From positions 1 through 28,821 of the forward strand of contig JAAYLQ010000049.1 of the NCBI GenBank assembly GCA_012521805.1: a stretch of 28,821 nucleotides of DNA, read 5' to 3'. Each line of letters begins with the position of its first letter. The stretch's first letter is position 1. The DNA comes from Bacillota bacterium. Its GTDB lineage: Bacteria > Bacillota > Limnochordia > Darwinibacteriales > DTU012. Below, in pieces: positions 8,950 to 15,501 of the stretch. Below the pieces are notes generated by a model, which did not search any database, was not told where the DNA came from, and worked only from the letters and a program-made list of their open reading frames with translations. The position numbers and the translations under genes are program-made.

Positions 8950-9543
8950 CTAGAACAGCCAGTCAAAAAAGCGTGTCAGAATACCGGGTTCTTGTTTATC
9001 TCCAACTATACCTGAGCCGACAAACATAATTTCTGCATCAGCAACTAAAGATGAGTAAATTGTATTGTCGGGACCGATATCCCGGGAACGAATGATACCG
9101 GACATGACAATTTCCTGCTCTTCCCCGTTCACTGTAATTTTCTGCTTGCCCTCGATTTTCATTGTGCCGTTGTCATAGATCTCAACAACTTTTGTGGTCA
9201 GTTTAGCGGTTAAACTGCCTCCCCTGGAAGTAGTTCCTCCGGAATCAAACTGACTGTTGTGGGAAAAGCGAAGCAGCGGAATTAAATCTGCCAAAACGCC
9301 TCCTCCTGGACCGATGCCGAGCACATTATCATTTCCGGACGATGTATCGGCTGATTGAGTAGCACGGGCCTGCTCAATAATCAGAACTGTAACCAAATCC
9401 CCAACCTGCCGCGCTTTATAATCGGAAAAAAGCGATCCGGAACCAGAGTTAAACAATGAACTTGCTGAGGCTGTCACAGTCATGCCCAGCAGCATTCCAA
9501 CAACCAGAATTATTGGAGCAAACCTGTTGAACCTAATCCGCAT
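8950..9543 (-). CDS. flgH: Flagellar L-ring protein FlgH without a lipobox
   Basis: FlgH forms the L ring that bushes the rod through the outer membrane. The 197-residue product has an N-terminal signal peptide (FAPIILVVGMLLGMTVTASA), a short Ser/Gly linker, and the L-ring core (RQVGDLVTVLIIEQARA... GTMKIEGKQKITVNGEEQ... GIIRSRDI). It ends in WLF. The canonical protein is a lipoprotein anchored by a lipobox cysteine, but this sequence contains no cysteine at all, so the signal peptide is probably cut by signal peptidase I. The ATG directly follows the flgA stop, with GGAGG inside the flgA end, so translation is probably coupled. Confidence 0.95.
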   Translation of the reverse strand: MRIRFNRFAPIILVVGMLLGMTVTASASSLFNSGSGSLFSDYKARQVGDLVTVLIIEQARATQSADTSSGNDNVLGIGPGGGVLADLIPLLRFSHNSQFDSGGTTSRGGSLTAKLTTKVVEIYDNGTMKIEGKQKITVNGEEQEIVMSGIIRSRDIGPDNTIYSSLVADAEIMFVGSGIVGDKQEPGILTRFFDWLF

Positions 9544-10389
9544 TTACCTCAGGCCTCCAATCTCAACTTGCACCAATTCCGAGCTGATAACTTTACCATA
9601 GACAACTGTGCGGGTGCCGATGTTCTCCACAGCGATAATATCTCCGACAGCACCGGTCTGCTGCACCTTACCTGCGGCTGTAACGGTAACAGAACCCACC
9701 GCAGCCACCAGTGTTACGAGATCGCCCCGTTCAACAGCCGGTGGAACCTCAGCAGCATACACAGTTAATTCCGAACCGGCCACCAGCAGACGGGTTGCCC
9801 GCTTACCAACCAAATCTTCAACTGCCGCCAAGTTGCTGGGAATAGTTCTGCCTTCCCGTTCTTCAACCCGTAAATCTTCCCGATTGATCAATTCATGCCG
9901 TGCAATATCCCGCACAGGTACTACCACCTGATAAATATAGGTCTTTCCGTAACTTGGATTTCCTGCTTCCAAAGCAGATGTGCCAGAAGGCGAGCTGTCC
10001 GAAAACAAATTCACGGCAAGCGCATCCTCTGCTTCCACAGCAGCTTTCTGCGCAGGCAGCTTGTCCCCTGTGGTAACCCAAACCTCAGCCGCCCCCACTA
10101 TTTGGAAGTCCCGGGGATTGACCCCGGCTTGGCGCAGCCTAACCTCGATTTGACCTAAGGTAAGGCGGCGGGTTGAACCCGGCAGGGCGGCTGCCCCAAC
10201 ATAGATGCTGCCAAACTTGGCTTTGGTCGCTTCATCTTTAAACTCAGCTATATCCGCCAGTAAAATATCTGGGCCGGAAACTTCAGCTGCAGGCAAAAGT
10301 TCAACCACTGGTTTTGCGGATCCACTGCCTGCAGCTGAAACACACAAGACTAGCAAAATCACTAACCCAATACTAATTCTCCTGCACAT
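9544..10389 (-). CDS. flgA: Flagellar P-ring assembly chaperone FlgA
   Basis: FlgA is a periplasmic chaperone that brings FlgI into the P ring. The product has about 281 residues with a signal peptide (SIGLVILLVLCVSAAGSGSA). The C-terminal half is the SAF-type domain (VVPVRDIARHELINREDL... VGKRATRLLVAGSELTV) and the closing beta region (VGDIIAVENIGTRTVVYGKV). I prefer the ATG at 10389 because AGGTGAT lies just upstream; a GTG at 10398 and an ATG at 10395 are in frame but have poor spacing. It lies nine bases from the flgG stop and directly abuts flgH. Confidence 0.93.
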   Translation of the reverse strand: MCRRISIGLVILLVLCVSAAGSGSAKPVVELLPAAEVSGPDILLADIAEFKDEATKAKFGSIYVGAAALPGSTRRLTLGQIEVRLRQAGVNPRDFQIVGAAEVWVTTGDKLPAQKAAVEAEDALAVNLFSDSSPSGTSALEAGNPSYGKTYIYQVVVPVRDIARHELINREDLRVEEREGRTIPSNLAAVEDLVGKRATRLLVAGSELTVYAAEVPPAVERGDLVTLVAAVGSVTVTAAGKVQQTGAVGDIIAVENIGTRTVVYGKVISSELVQVEIGGLR

Positions 10390-10398
10390 TACCATCAC

Positions 10399-11187
10399 CT
10401 AGCGGCGTAGGTTATTGGCAGTCTGAAGCATTTCGTCGGCAGCCTGAATTGCTTTAGAGTTAGTCTCGTACGCCCTTTGTGCAACAATCATACTGACCAT
10501 TTCTTCAACAACCTGTACGTTACTCATCTCCAGATAACCCTGGGCTATGTTGCCAAAACCATCTAGACCAGGTTCGCCAACGATTGGCTCTCCGCTGGCA
10601 GCAGTAGCAGAATAGAGATTGCGGCCATCACTTTTCAGCCCAGCAGGGTTGACAAAGCGTGCTAATTGAATCTTGGCAACTGTCTGGGGATGGTCGCTTC
10701 CCGGCATCTGGATCGATACAGTACCATCAGAACCGATATTAACACTCAAAGCATCGTCATCAATCCGAATCTCCGGTTCAAGGGGAAAACCATCGCTGGT
10801 AACCAATCTGCCATCGCTGTCCCGCTTAAACGCTCCATCCCGCGTATATGCGATGGTACCGTCAGGCAGCAGTACTTGGAAAAATCCATCGCCTTCAATA
10901 ACCAAGTCGAAGGGATTATCTGTTTGCTGGAATGTTCCTTGAGTAAACAATCTTTGAGTTGCCACCGGTCTAACCCCGTGACCAACCTGAATTCCTGTTG
11001 GAATCTGCGCACCAGCAGTCACTGGAGTACCGGCATACCGCACAGTCTGATACAGCAAATCTTGAAAGTCGACCCGGCTTTTTTTGAAACCTGTGGTATT
11101 CACATTAGCCAGGTTGTTAGCAGTGATGTCGATCTTATACTGCTGGCCATTCATTCCTGACGCAGCTGTCCACAATGCACGCATCAT
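10399..11187 (-). CDS. flgG: Flagellar distal-rod protein FlgG (FlhP)
   Basis: FlgG builds the distal rod. The 262-residue product has the N-terminal rod/hook signature (LWTAASGMNGQQYKID followed by ANNLANVNTTGFKK) and the C-terminal helical motif (VEEMVSMIVAQRAYETNSK). The mid-region GDGFFQV is typical of FlgG/FlgF. Full family length (about 260). The ATG at 11187 has GGGAGG ten bases upstream. It is the second of a flgF-flgG pair after mbl, the position of flhP in Bacillus subtilis. A structured 101-base gap separates it from flgF. Confidence 0.95.
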   Translation of the reverse strand: MMRALWTAASGMNGQQYKIDITANNLANVNTTGFKKSRVDFQDLLYQTVRYAGTPVTAGAQIPTGIQVGHGVRPVATQRLFTQGTFQQTDNPFDLVIEGDGFFQVLLPDGTIAYTRDGAFKRDSDGRLVTSDGFPLEPEIRIDDDALSVNIGSDGTVSIQMPGSDHPQTVAKIQLARFVNPAGLKSDGRNLYSATAASGEPIVGEPGLDGFGNIAQGYLEMSNVQVVEEMVSMIVAQRAYETNSKAIQAADEMLQTANNLRR

Positions 11188-11210
11188 AGCACAATTTCCT
11201 CCCTATACTG

Positions 11211-11277
11211 CGGGGAAACTGTCTCCATCAATCAACAGTTTACGGCCTCTGTAAACCAGTCCAGCCTGTTATCCCCG
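11211..11277 (-). other. Structured spacer between flgF and flgG
   Basis: The 101-base gap contains several inverted repeats. CGGGGA (11211-11216) can pair with TCCCCG (11272-11277), enclosing two overlapping hairpins: AAACTGT (11216-11222) with ACAGTTT (11235-11241), and GTTTAC (11238-11243) with GTAAAC (11251-11256). The inner two share bases and cannot form together. No T run follows, so it is not a plain terminator. It may be an RNA processing, stability or attenuation element. Confidence 0.4.
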
Positions 11278-11288
11278 TAATTTATATT

Positions 11289-12032
11289 TTAAATTGTAAT
11301 TTCATTTACCAGTTTACCTAAAGTTTCATCAAAGGCTTGAATCACCTTTTGGTTGGCCTCATAAGCTCGCTGCACTTCAATCAGATTAACCATTTCCCGC
11401 ACCGTATTGACGTTCGCCATTTCAATACTGCCTTGAATCACACTGGCATTGTACCGGAATGGTAATCCTGCGGCAGCGGAAGCGTGGTAGCGGTTACCCC
11501 CTTGATTAACTAGTCCTCGGCGATCTGGAAATTCTACAATCAAGAGCCTGTCCCGCTCAACCCCGTCTACAATCACTAAACCTTCAGAATTGATCTCAAC
11601 CTGACTTGCATCACCTATATAAATCGGTCCATTCTGCCCTAAAACCCTAAATCCATCCTGAGTTGTGAGCCAGCCGCCAACATTAACTGTAAAGCTGCCA
11701 TCTCTAGTGTAGCTTCGCTGCCCAGGTGTGTCGATTACAAAAAAACCTGGACCATCTATAGCAATGTCAAAAGGATTTCCGGTTGTATGAATTCTGCCCT
11801 GCAGAAAAGAATTATGGACACCAACTACCAGTGCACCTGTACCCAACCGACCAATCTGAGTAAATTTTGCTTTTTCCTGACGCATCAATAACTGTTCAGG
11901 AAAAGCCTGTAATTCTGCAGCTTGGCGGCGATAACCAGAGGTATCAACATTTGCTAAGTTGTTTGTTAACACATCGGTCCGGATACCCTGAGCCAGCATA
12001 CCGGACGCAGCTGTGTATATACCGCGCAGCAA
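11289..12032 (-). CDS. flgF: Flagellar rod protein FlgF (FlhO)
   Basis: FlgF is a rod protein closely related to FlgG. The 247-residue product begins MLRGIYTAASGM with LTNNLANVDTSGYRR shortly after, and ends with REMVNLIEVQRAYEANQK. These are the conserved N- and C-terminal helices of flagellar axial proteins. It starts with TTG at 12032 behind a near-perfect AAGGAGGTG ribosome site. It is the first gene of the flagellar operon, downstream of the mbl terminator and a sigma-D-like promoter. Position and order match flhO after mbl in Bacillus subtilis. Confidence 0.93.
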   Translation of the reverse strand: MLRGIYTAASGMLAQGIRTDVLTNNLANVDTSGYRRQAAELQAFPEQLLMRQEKAKFTQIGRLGTGALVVGVHNSFLQGRIHTTGNPFDIAIDGPGFFVIDTPGQRSYTRDGSFTVNVGGWLTTQDGFRVLGQNGPIYIGDASQVEINSEGLVIVDGVERDRLLIVEFPDRRGLVNQGGNRYHASAAAGLPFRYNASVIQGSIEMANVNTVREMVNLIEVQRAYEANQKVIQAFDETLGKLVNEITI

Positions 12033-12061
12033 CTTACCACCTCCTTTATTCCTCGCTTTAT

Positions 12062-12089
12062 TAATCGGCTGTCTCTACGAAAAACTTTA
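12062..12089 (-). promoter_or_regulatory. Sigma-D (sigma-28) type flagellar promoter for flgF operon
   Basis: On the minus strand the gap between mbl and flgF has TAAAGTTT (12089-12082), then 12 bases, then GCCGATTA (12069-12062). The enteric sigma-28 consensus is TAAAGTTT-N11-GCCGATAA, so this is a near match with one extra spacer base and one or two changes in the -10. The flgF start lies about 30 bases beyond the -10, with a strong ribosome site between. Confidence 0.72.
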
Positions 12090-12100
12090 GTAATTAATAG

Positions 12101-12121
12101 AAAAAAAGGCCGCAAGGCCTT
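12101..12121 (-). terminator. Terminator after mbl
   Basis: AAGGCC - GCAA-type loop - GGCCTT, followed on the minus strand by seven T (plus strand A 12101-12107). The hairpin overlaps the last base of the mbl stop region. It separates the sporulation/shape genes from the flagellar operon. Confidence 0.85.
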
Positions 12122-13133
12122 AAGCATATGCACGAGATGAAACTAACACGCTCTGCATACCGTCAAGCATTTCCAACAGCTTGCCGCATCCCCTGGCTAC
12201 ACAGGTGATTGGATTATCGGCGACATGCACCGGTACATAGGTTTCTTGGTTGATTAAGTAGGCTAAACCATCGAGCAAAGCTCCGCCACCTGTAAGGATA
12301 ATTCCTTTGTCAACGATATCGGCAGCCAACTCCGGTGGCGTTATTTCCAGCACTGATTTAATAGCATCGATAATATTTGTGATCGGTTCCGCTAAAGATA
12401 CATGCAGATCATGGGAACTGAGCATTACATTTGCAGGCAGTCCACTAACCTGATCCCTGCCCCGCACTTCAAGATATCTATTTTCTGTGGGGTATGCGGT
12501 ACCTATCTTGATTTTTATCTCCTCAGCTGTGCGCTCGCCAATAGCTAAATTATGAGTCCGTTTCACATGGCGAATGATCGCCTCCTCAAAGTGCGATCCA
12601 CCAATCCGCAGCGAGTGGCTGACCACTTCACCTTTTAAAGAAATTACAGCTATGTCCGTTGTTCCACCACCAATATCAACAATCATGTTGGCTGAGGGCT
12701 GCGATATATCTAAACCACACCCGATTGCTGCAGCCATTGGTTCTGAAACTAAATAGACTTCCTTAGCGCCAGCCCTTAACGTAGCTTCTAATACTGCCCG
12801 TTTTTCCACTTCAGTAACACCAGAAGGTACGCACACAACGACCCTCGGCTTAAACAGCTGCCTGCGTCCAACTGCTTTATGGATAAAATATTTGATAATA
12901 CTTTCAGTTAACTCGTAGTTGGCTATAACACCTTCGCTTAACGGCCGAATTGCCTGGATATTACCGGGGGTTCGCCCAATCATGCGCTGTGCTTCCTCGC
13001 CAATTGCACAGATGCGCTTTTTAGTCAAATCCATTGCGACAACCGATGGTTCCTGGAGAATAATCCCTTTCCCCTTCACAAAAACAATAATGTTAGCGGT
13101 ACCTAGATCAATCCCAATATCGGTTCCAAACAT
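12120..13133 (-). CDS. mbl: MreB/Mbl actin-like rod-shape protein
   Basis: MreB-family actins form membrane-bound filaments that guide lateral wall synthesis. With the start at 13133 the product has 337 residues and begins MFGTDIGIDLGTANIIVFV, the standard family N-terminus. ATPase motifs include the phosphate-1 loop GIDLGTAN, DIGGGTTDIAVIS, and ILTGGGALLDG near the end. The ATG at 13133 has AAAGGGG nine bases upstream; a TTG at 13169 is in frame but would add a 12-residue tail not seen in the family. I call it Mbl because it lies between spoIIID and the flgF-flgG pair, as in Bacillus subtilis; sequence alone supports MreB family. Confidence 0.9.
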   Translation of the reverse strand: MFGTDIGIDLGTANIIVFVKGKGIILQEPSVVAMDLTKKRICAIGEEAQRMIGRTPGNIQAIRPLSEGVIANYELTESIIKYFIHKAVGRRQLFKPRVVVCVPSGVTEVEKRAVLEATLRAGAKEVYLVSEPMAAAIGCGLDISQPSANMIVDIGGGTTDIAVISLKGEVVSHSLRIGGSHFEEAIIRHVKRTHNLAIGERTAEEIKIKIGTAYPTENRYLEVRGRDQVSGLPANVMLSSHDLHVSLAEPITNIIDAIKSVLEITPPELAADIVDKGIILTGGGALLDGLAYLINQETYVPVHVADNPITCVARGCGKLLEMLDGMQSVLVSSRAYA

Positions 13134-13206
13134 AAAGAAGTACCCCTTTCGCATGCCATTTCCTTCCAAAGTTTCGACAAAACCGGGGCAATTCCTTTAT
13201 ATATGT

Positions 13207-13467
13207 TTACGAGACGCGGCGCTTCTTGATATATTTCCGTTTGGTAGCCTCTCCACCGCGAATATGGCGTTCTGCTTTATTGTGTTCTAAAACCTGTTTG
13301 ACCTGGGCAGCTAGTTCTTCATTAATTCTCGGCAGTCTTTCTGTAACATCCTTGTGGATTGTACTTTTGCTGACGCCAAATACACTAGCTGCCTGCCTGA
13401 CTGTTGCATTAGTCTTAATTATATATAAACTGACATCCACCACCCGCTTGCGGATATAGTCTCTCAT
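13207..13467 (-). CDS. spoIIID: Sporulation transcriptional regulator SpoIIID
   Basis: SpoIIID is a small DNA-binding protein that activates and represses many sigma-E genes in the mother cell. The 86-residue product starts MRDYIRKRVVDVSLYII and contains the helix-turn-helix TVRQAASVFGVSKSTIHKDV at about residues 22-41, followed by a basic C-terminal tail. Family length is 80-95. The ATG at 13467 has AGGGGGAG just upstream and a sigma-E-like promoter further up. It lies between spoIIQ-like and mbl genes. Confidence 0.96.
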   Translation of the reverse strand: MRDYIRKRVVDVSLYIIKTNATVRQAASVFGVSKSTIHKDVTERLPRINEELAAQVKQVLEHNKAERHIRGGEATKRKYIKKRRVS

Positions 13468-13496
13468 ATTCGCTCCCCCTAGCCCTTTTTTGTTAC

Positions 13497-13525
13497 ATTT
13501 ATATGCTAGGAGTGAGCGAATATGC
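13497..13525 (-). promoter_or_regulatory. Sigma-E-like promoter of spoIIID
   Basis: On the minus strand GCATATT (13525-13519) is followed after 13 bases by CATATAAAT (13505-13497). This resembles the sigma-E pattern (KMATATT, about 14 bases, CATACANT). It sits about 30 bases upstream of the spoIIID start. In Bacillus subtilis spoIIID is transcribed by sigma-E, so the match fits the gene. Confidence 0.6.
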
Positions 13526-13532
13526 TAGTAAA

Positions 13533-14315
13533 TCAATATAACGACATATACTGCATGGGGTTAACAGGTTCGTTTTCGTAGAATAAGGCAAAAAAGATTC
13601 TGCCATCTTCTCCGGCCTGAGCGAGCATTTGGTTTTGATCAACCATATCCCCAATCTTTACTGCCACAGACCTGATACCCCTATACACAGTCTGCCAGCC
13701 GCTGCCGTGGGTCACTACAACCTCAAACCCGTCGTCACTGGGACTGATTGATTCCACCCGACCAGGTAAGACACTCCGTACTTGTTCACCGGCGGCAGCA
13801 GCCAGTTCTAAACCGGAATTAAAGCGCCAGTCTTGATAGACTGGATGCCGGTACCAACCATACTCTGCGGCAACTTCGCCTTTAAGCGGCCACAAAATTC
13901 GATCAAAAGAAACTGCCAACACTTCTACTGCTTCATCCGGACGCAGCTGTTGGGGATCTGGCTTTGGAGCCGGTTCTGGTTCTACCTGAGGACCGAGGGC
14001 AAGCTGTGTCTTGGGCAGATCTAATAGCCATGAATATTCCGTTTCCATTAAAAACTGCAGTTCCTGTTTCACAACTGCTGCCAACTCATCCCGTCCAATG
14101 GTCTGGGCAGCCTGGGAACCGTCTTCCACTGTCTTGGGCAGGAAATAATTAGTCACCACCCATCCCCCAACCAAACCAATACAAAGCAGGAAGAGTGCAG
14201 CCCGCGCAATTTGGTCCAGCAGATTGCCCCTTCTAAACTGAAATGCCTTCTTAAACCAGCGGCCAACAGCAGCAAATATTTGTTGGACACGGCTGAAAAA
14301 ATTCTTAACACGCAT
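13533..14315 (-). CDS. spoIIQ: SpoIIQ-like M23/LytM protein with lost zinc ligands
   Basis: SpoIIQ is a forespore membrane protein that joins SpoIIIAH across the two spore membranes during engulfment. This 260-residue product has a basic N-terminus, one membrane span (about residues 38-57), a linker rich in Pro and Glu (about 108-128), and a LytM-like domain from about 140 to the end. Active M23 enzymes carry HxGxD and HxH zinc motifs. Here the first reads NSGLE (N166, E170 in place of His and Asp) and the second region (RIFFALF) has no histidine. It is therefore probably a structural, not catalytic, LytM domain. Next to spoIIID and mbl, SpoIIQ is the best name; a generic M23 protein is the alternative. 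Confidence 0.75.
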   Translation of the reverse strand: MRVKNFFSRVQQIFAAVGRWFKKAFQFRRGNLLDQIARAALFLLCIGLVGGWVVTNYFLPKTVEDGSQAAQTIGRDELAAVVKQELQFLMETEYSWLLDLPKTQLALGPQVEPEPAPKPDPQQLRPDEAVEVLAVSFDRILWPLKGEVAAEYGWYRHPVYQDWRFNSGLELAAAAGEQVRSVLPGRVESISPSDDGFEVVVTHGSGWQTVYRGIRSVAVKIGDMVDQNQMLAQAGEDGRIFFALFYENEPVNPMQYMSLY

Positions 14316-14342
14316 ACTATCACCACCCTAGTGGTAGTATGC
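14312..14342 (-). repeat. Palindrome over the spoIIQ ribosome site and start
   Basis: GCATACTA and TAGTATGC (14312-14319 and 14335-14342) form a perfect 8-bp inverted repeat, with an inner CCAC/GTGG pair. In the mRNA the ribosome site falls in the loop and the ATG (14315-14313) in the 3' arm. It could be a DNA operator or an mRNA structure that hides the start. Confidence 0.6.
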
Positions 14343-14364
14343 ATCCATTTTTTCCAAAATATAC
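14335..14364 (-). promoter_or_regulatory. Possible forespore (sigma-G/F-like) promoter for spoIIQ
   Basis: On the minus strand GTATA (14364-14360), 18 bases, then CATACTA (14341-14335) fits the sigma-G pattern (GHATR-N17-18-CATNMTA). The -10 overlaps the palindrome arm, and the 5' leader would be very short, about 13 bases, so the ribosome site would be near the transcript end. This makes the call tentative. Confidence 0.35.
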
Positions 14365-14366
14365 AA

Positions 14367-14388
14367 AAACCGGAACTCACTCCGGTTT
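14367..14388 (-). terminator. Terminator overlapping the wecB stop codon
   Basis: AAACCGGA / TCCGGTTT 8-bp stem with a 6-base loop, followed by TTTTTGTAT on the minus strand and ATTTTT on the plus strand. The wecB TGA (14379-14377) lies in the loop region, so the last codons form one arm. It separates the glycopolymer genes from spoIIQ. Confidence 0.8.
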
Positions 14389-15501
14389 ATTTTTCTGCCT
14401 ATTAAACTGCTGTTGAATAATATTTTTAATCCGCACCGCCGCCTGACCATCCCCATAAGGATTTTCGCCCTGCGTCATCTGAACGTAGAGCTCCCGGTCA
14501 GTGGCAAGCTTATAAATTCCATCAACAATCCGATCTGGATCAGTTCCAACTAAACGAATAAACCCGCTGGCAATCCCTTCTGGTCTTTCAGTAAATTCCC
14601 GCAGAACAATTACAGGTTTAGCTAAAGCTGCAGCTTCCTCCTGCAGACCGCCTGAATCAGTAACAATAAAACTGCAGCGGTTAAGCAGATTGATAAAATC
14701 CTTATAGCCACAGCTGTCAATTAGATGCACGTTTGAAAATCCACTTAAATGCTGTTTGACCACGGCTTGAATCTGGGGATTCCTATGCATTGCGAAAACA
14801 AACTCCACCGGCAGACTAGCTGCCGCTTCCCCTATTGCACTGCAGATATTGTTTAAAGGCTGCCCCCAGTTTTCCCTGCGGTGAGCAGTAATTACCACCA
14901 CAGGACGGGAAAAGTTAAGGCGGCTGAGTTCTGTCATTGTAAACTGGTAATCTGGTTCAACCATCATTCTTAAAGCATCTACCACGGTATTACCAGTTAC
15001 ATATACTTTTTCTGCTGGAACACCTTCATGCAGCAGATTAGCGGCTGCTGTTTGCGTTGGCGCAAAAAAAAGGTTGCTGACCTGATCGATCAGTCTGCGG
15101 TTAGCTTCCTCAGGAAAAGGATGGGCTAAATTCCCAGTACGGAGACCAGCTTCCACATGGGCAACTGGAATTTGATGGTAAAATCCTGCTAAAGCTGCCG
15201 CTACAGCCGATGTGGTATCACCGTGAACCAGCAGATAATCGACGGGAGAGTCCCTCAAAATCTGATCTAATCCAGTTAAAACGGCAGCGGTCATTTCAGA
15301 CAGAGACTGCCCCGGCCGCATAATGTTTAAGTCATGATCAGGAATAATCCCAAAGAGTTCCAAAACTTGATCCAGCATTTCCCGATGCTGACCGGTAACT
15401 ATTACCGTGGTCTCCCAGTCAGCAGCTTGAAAAGCCTTAACTACTGGTGCCATCTTAATTGCTTCCGGTCTGGTGCCAAAGACAATTGCAATTTTACCCA
15501 C
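14377..15501 (-). CDS. wecB: UDP-N-acetylglucosamine 2-epimerase (non-hydrolysing)
   Basis: WecB/MnaA interconverts UDP-GlcNAc and UDP-ManNAc in the cytoplasm, supplying ManNAc for teichoic-acid linkage units or other surface polymers. The 374-residue product shows the whole family pattern: FGTRPEAIKMAPV at the start, HGDTTSA, HVEAGLRTG, FPEEANR, TAHRRENWG, and DSGGLQEEA. Length is as expected. It starts with GTG at 15501, overlapping the tagO stop by one base, with GGAGG upstream, so the two are coupled. The synonym mnaA is equally valid. Confidence 0.95.
   Translation of the reverse strand: MGKIAIVFGTRPEAIKMAPVVKAFQAADWETTVIVTGQHREMLDQVLELFGIIPDHDLNIMRPGQSLSEMTAAVLTGLDQILRDSPVDYLLVHGDTTSAVAAALAGFYHQIPVAHVEAGLRTGNLAHPFPEEANRRLIDQVSNLFFAPTQTAAANLLHEGVPAEKVYVTGNTVVDALRMMVEPDYQFTMTELSRLNFSRPVVVITAHRRENWGQPLNNICSAIGEAAASLPVEFVFAMHRNPQIQAVVKQHLSGFSNVHLIDSCGYKDFINLLNRCSFIVTDSGGLQEEAAALAKPVIVLREFTERPEGIASGFIRLVGTDPDRIVDGIYKLATDRELYVQMTQGENPYGDGQAAVRIKNIIQQQFNRQKNKPE

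Noticed and set aside
9568..10158. Overlapping plus-strand frames opposite flgA
   Set aside because: They are shadows of flgA in other frames, with low-complexity translated sequence and no start signals.
13533..14315. An active M23 endopeptidase
   Set aside because: The HxGxD and HxH zinc motifs are both lost, so I call it a SpoIIQ-like structural protein.
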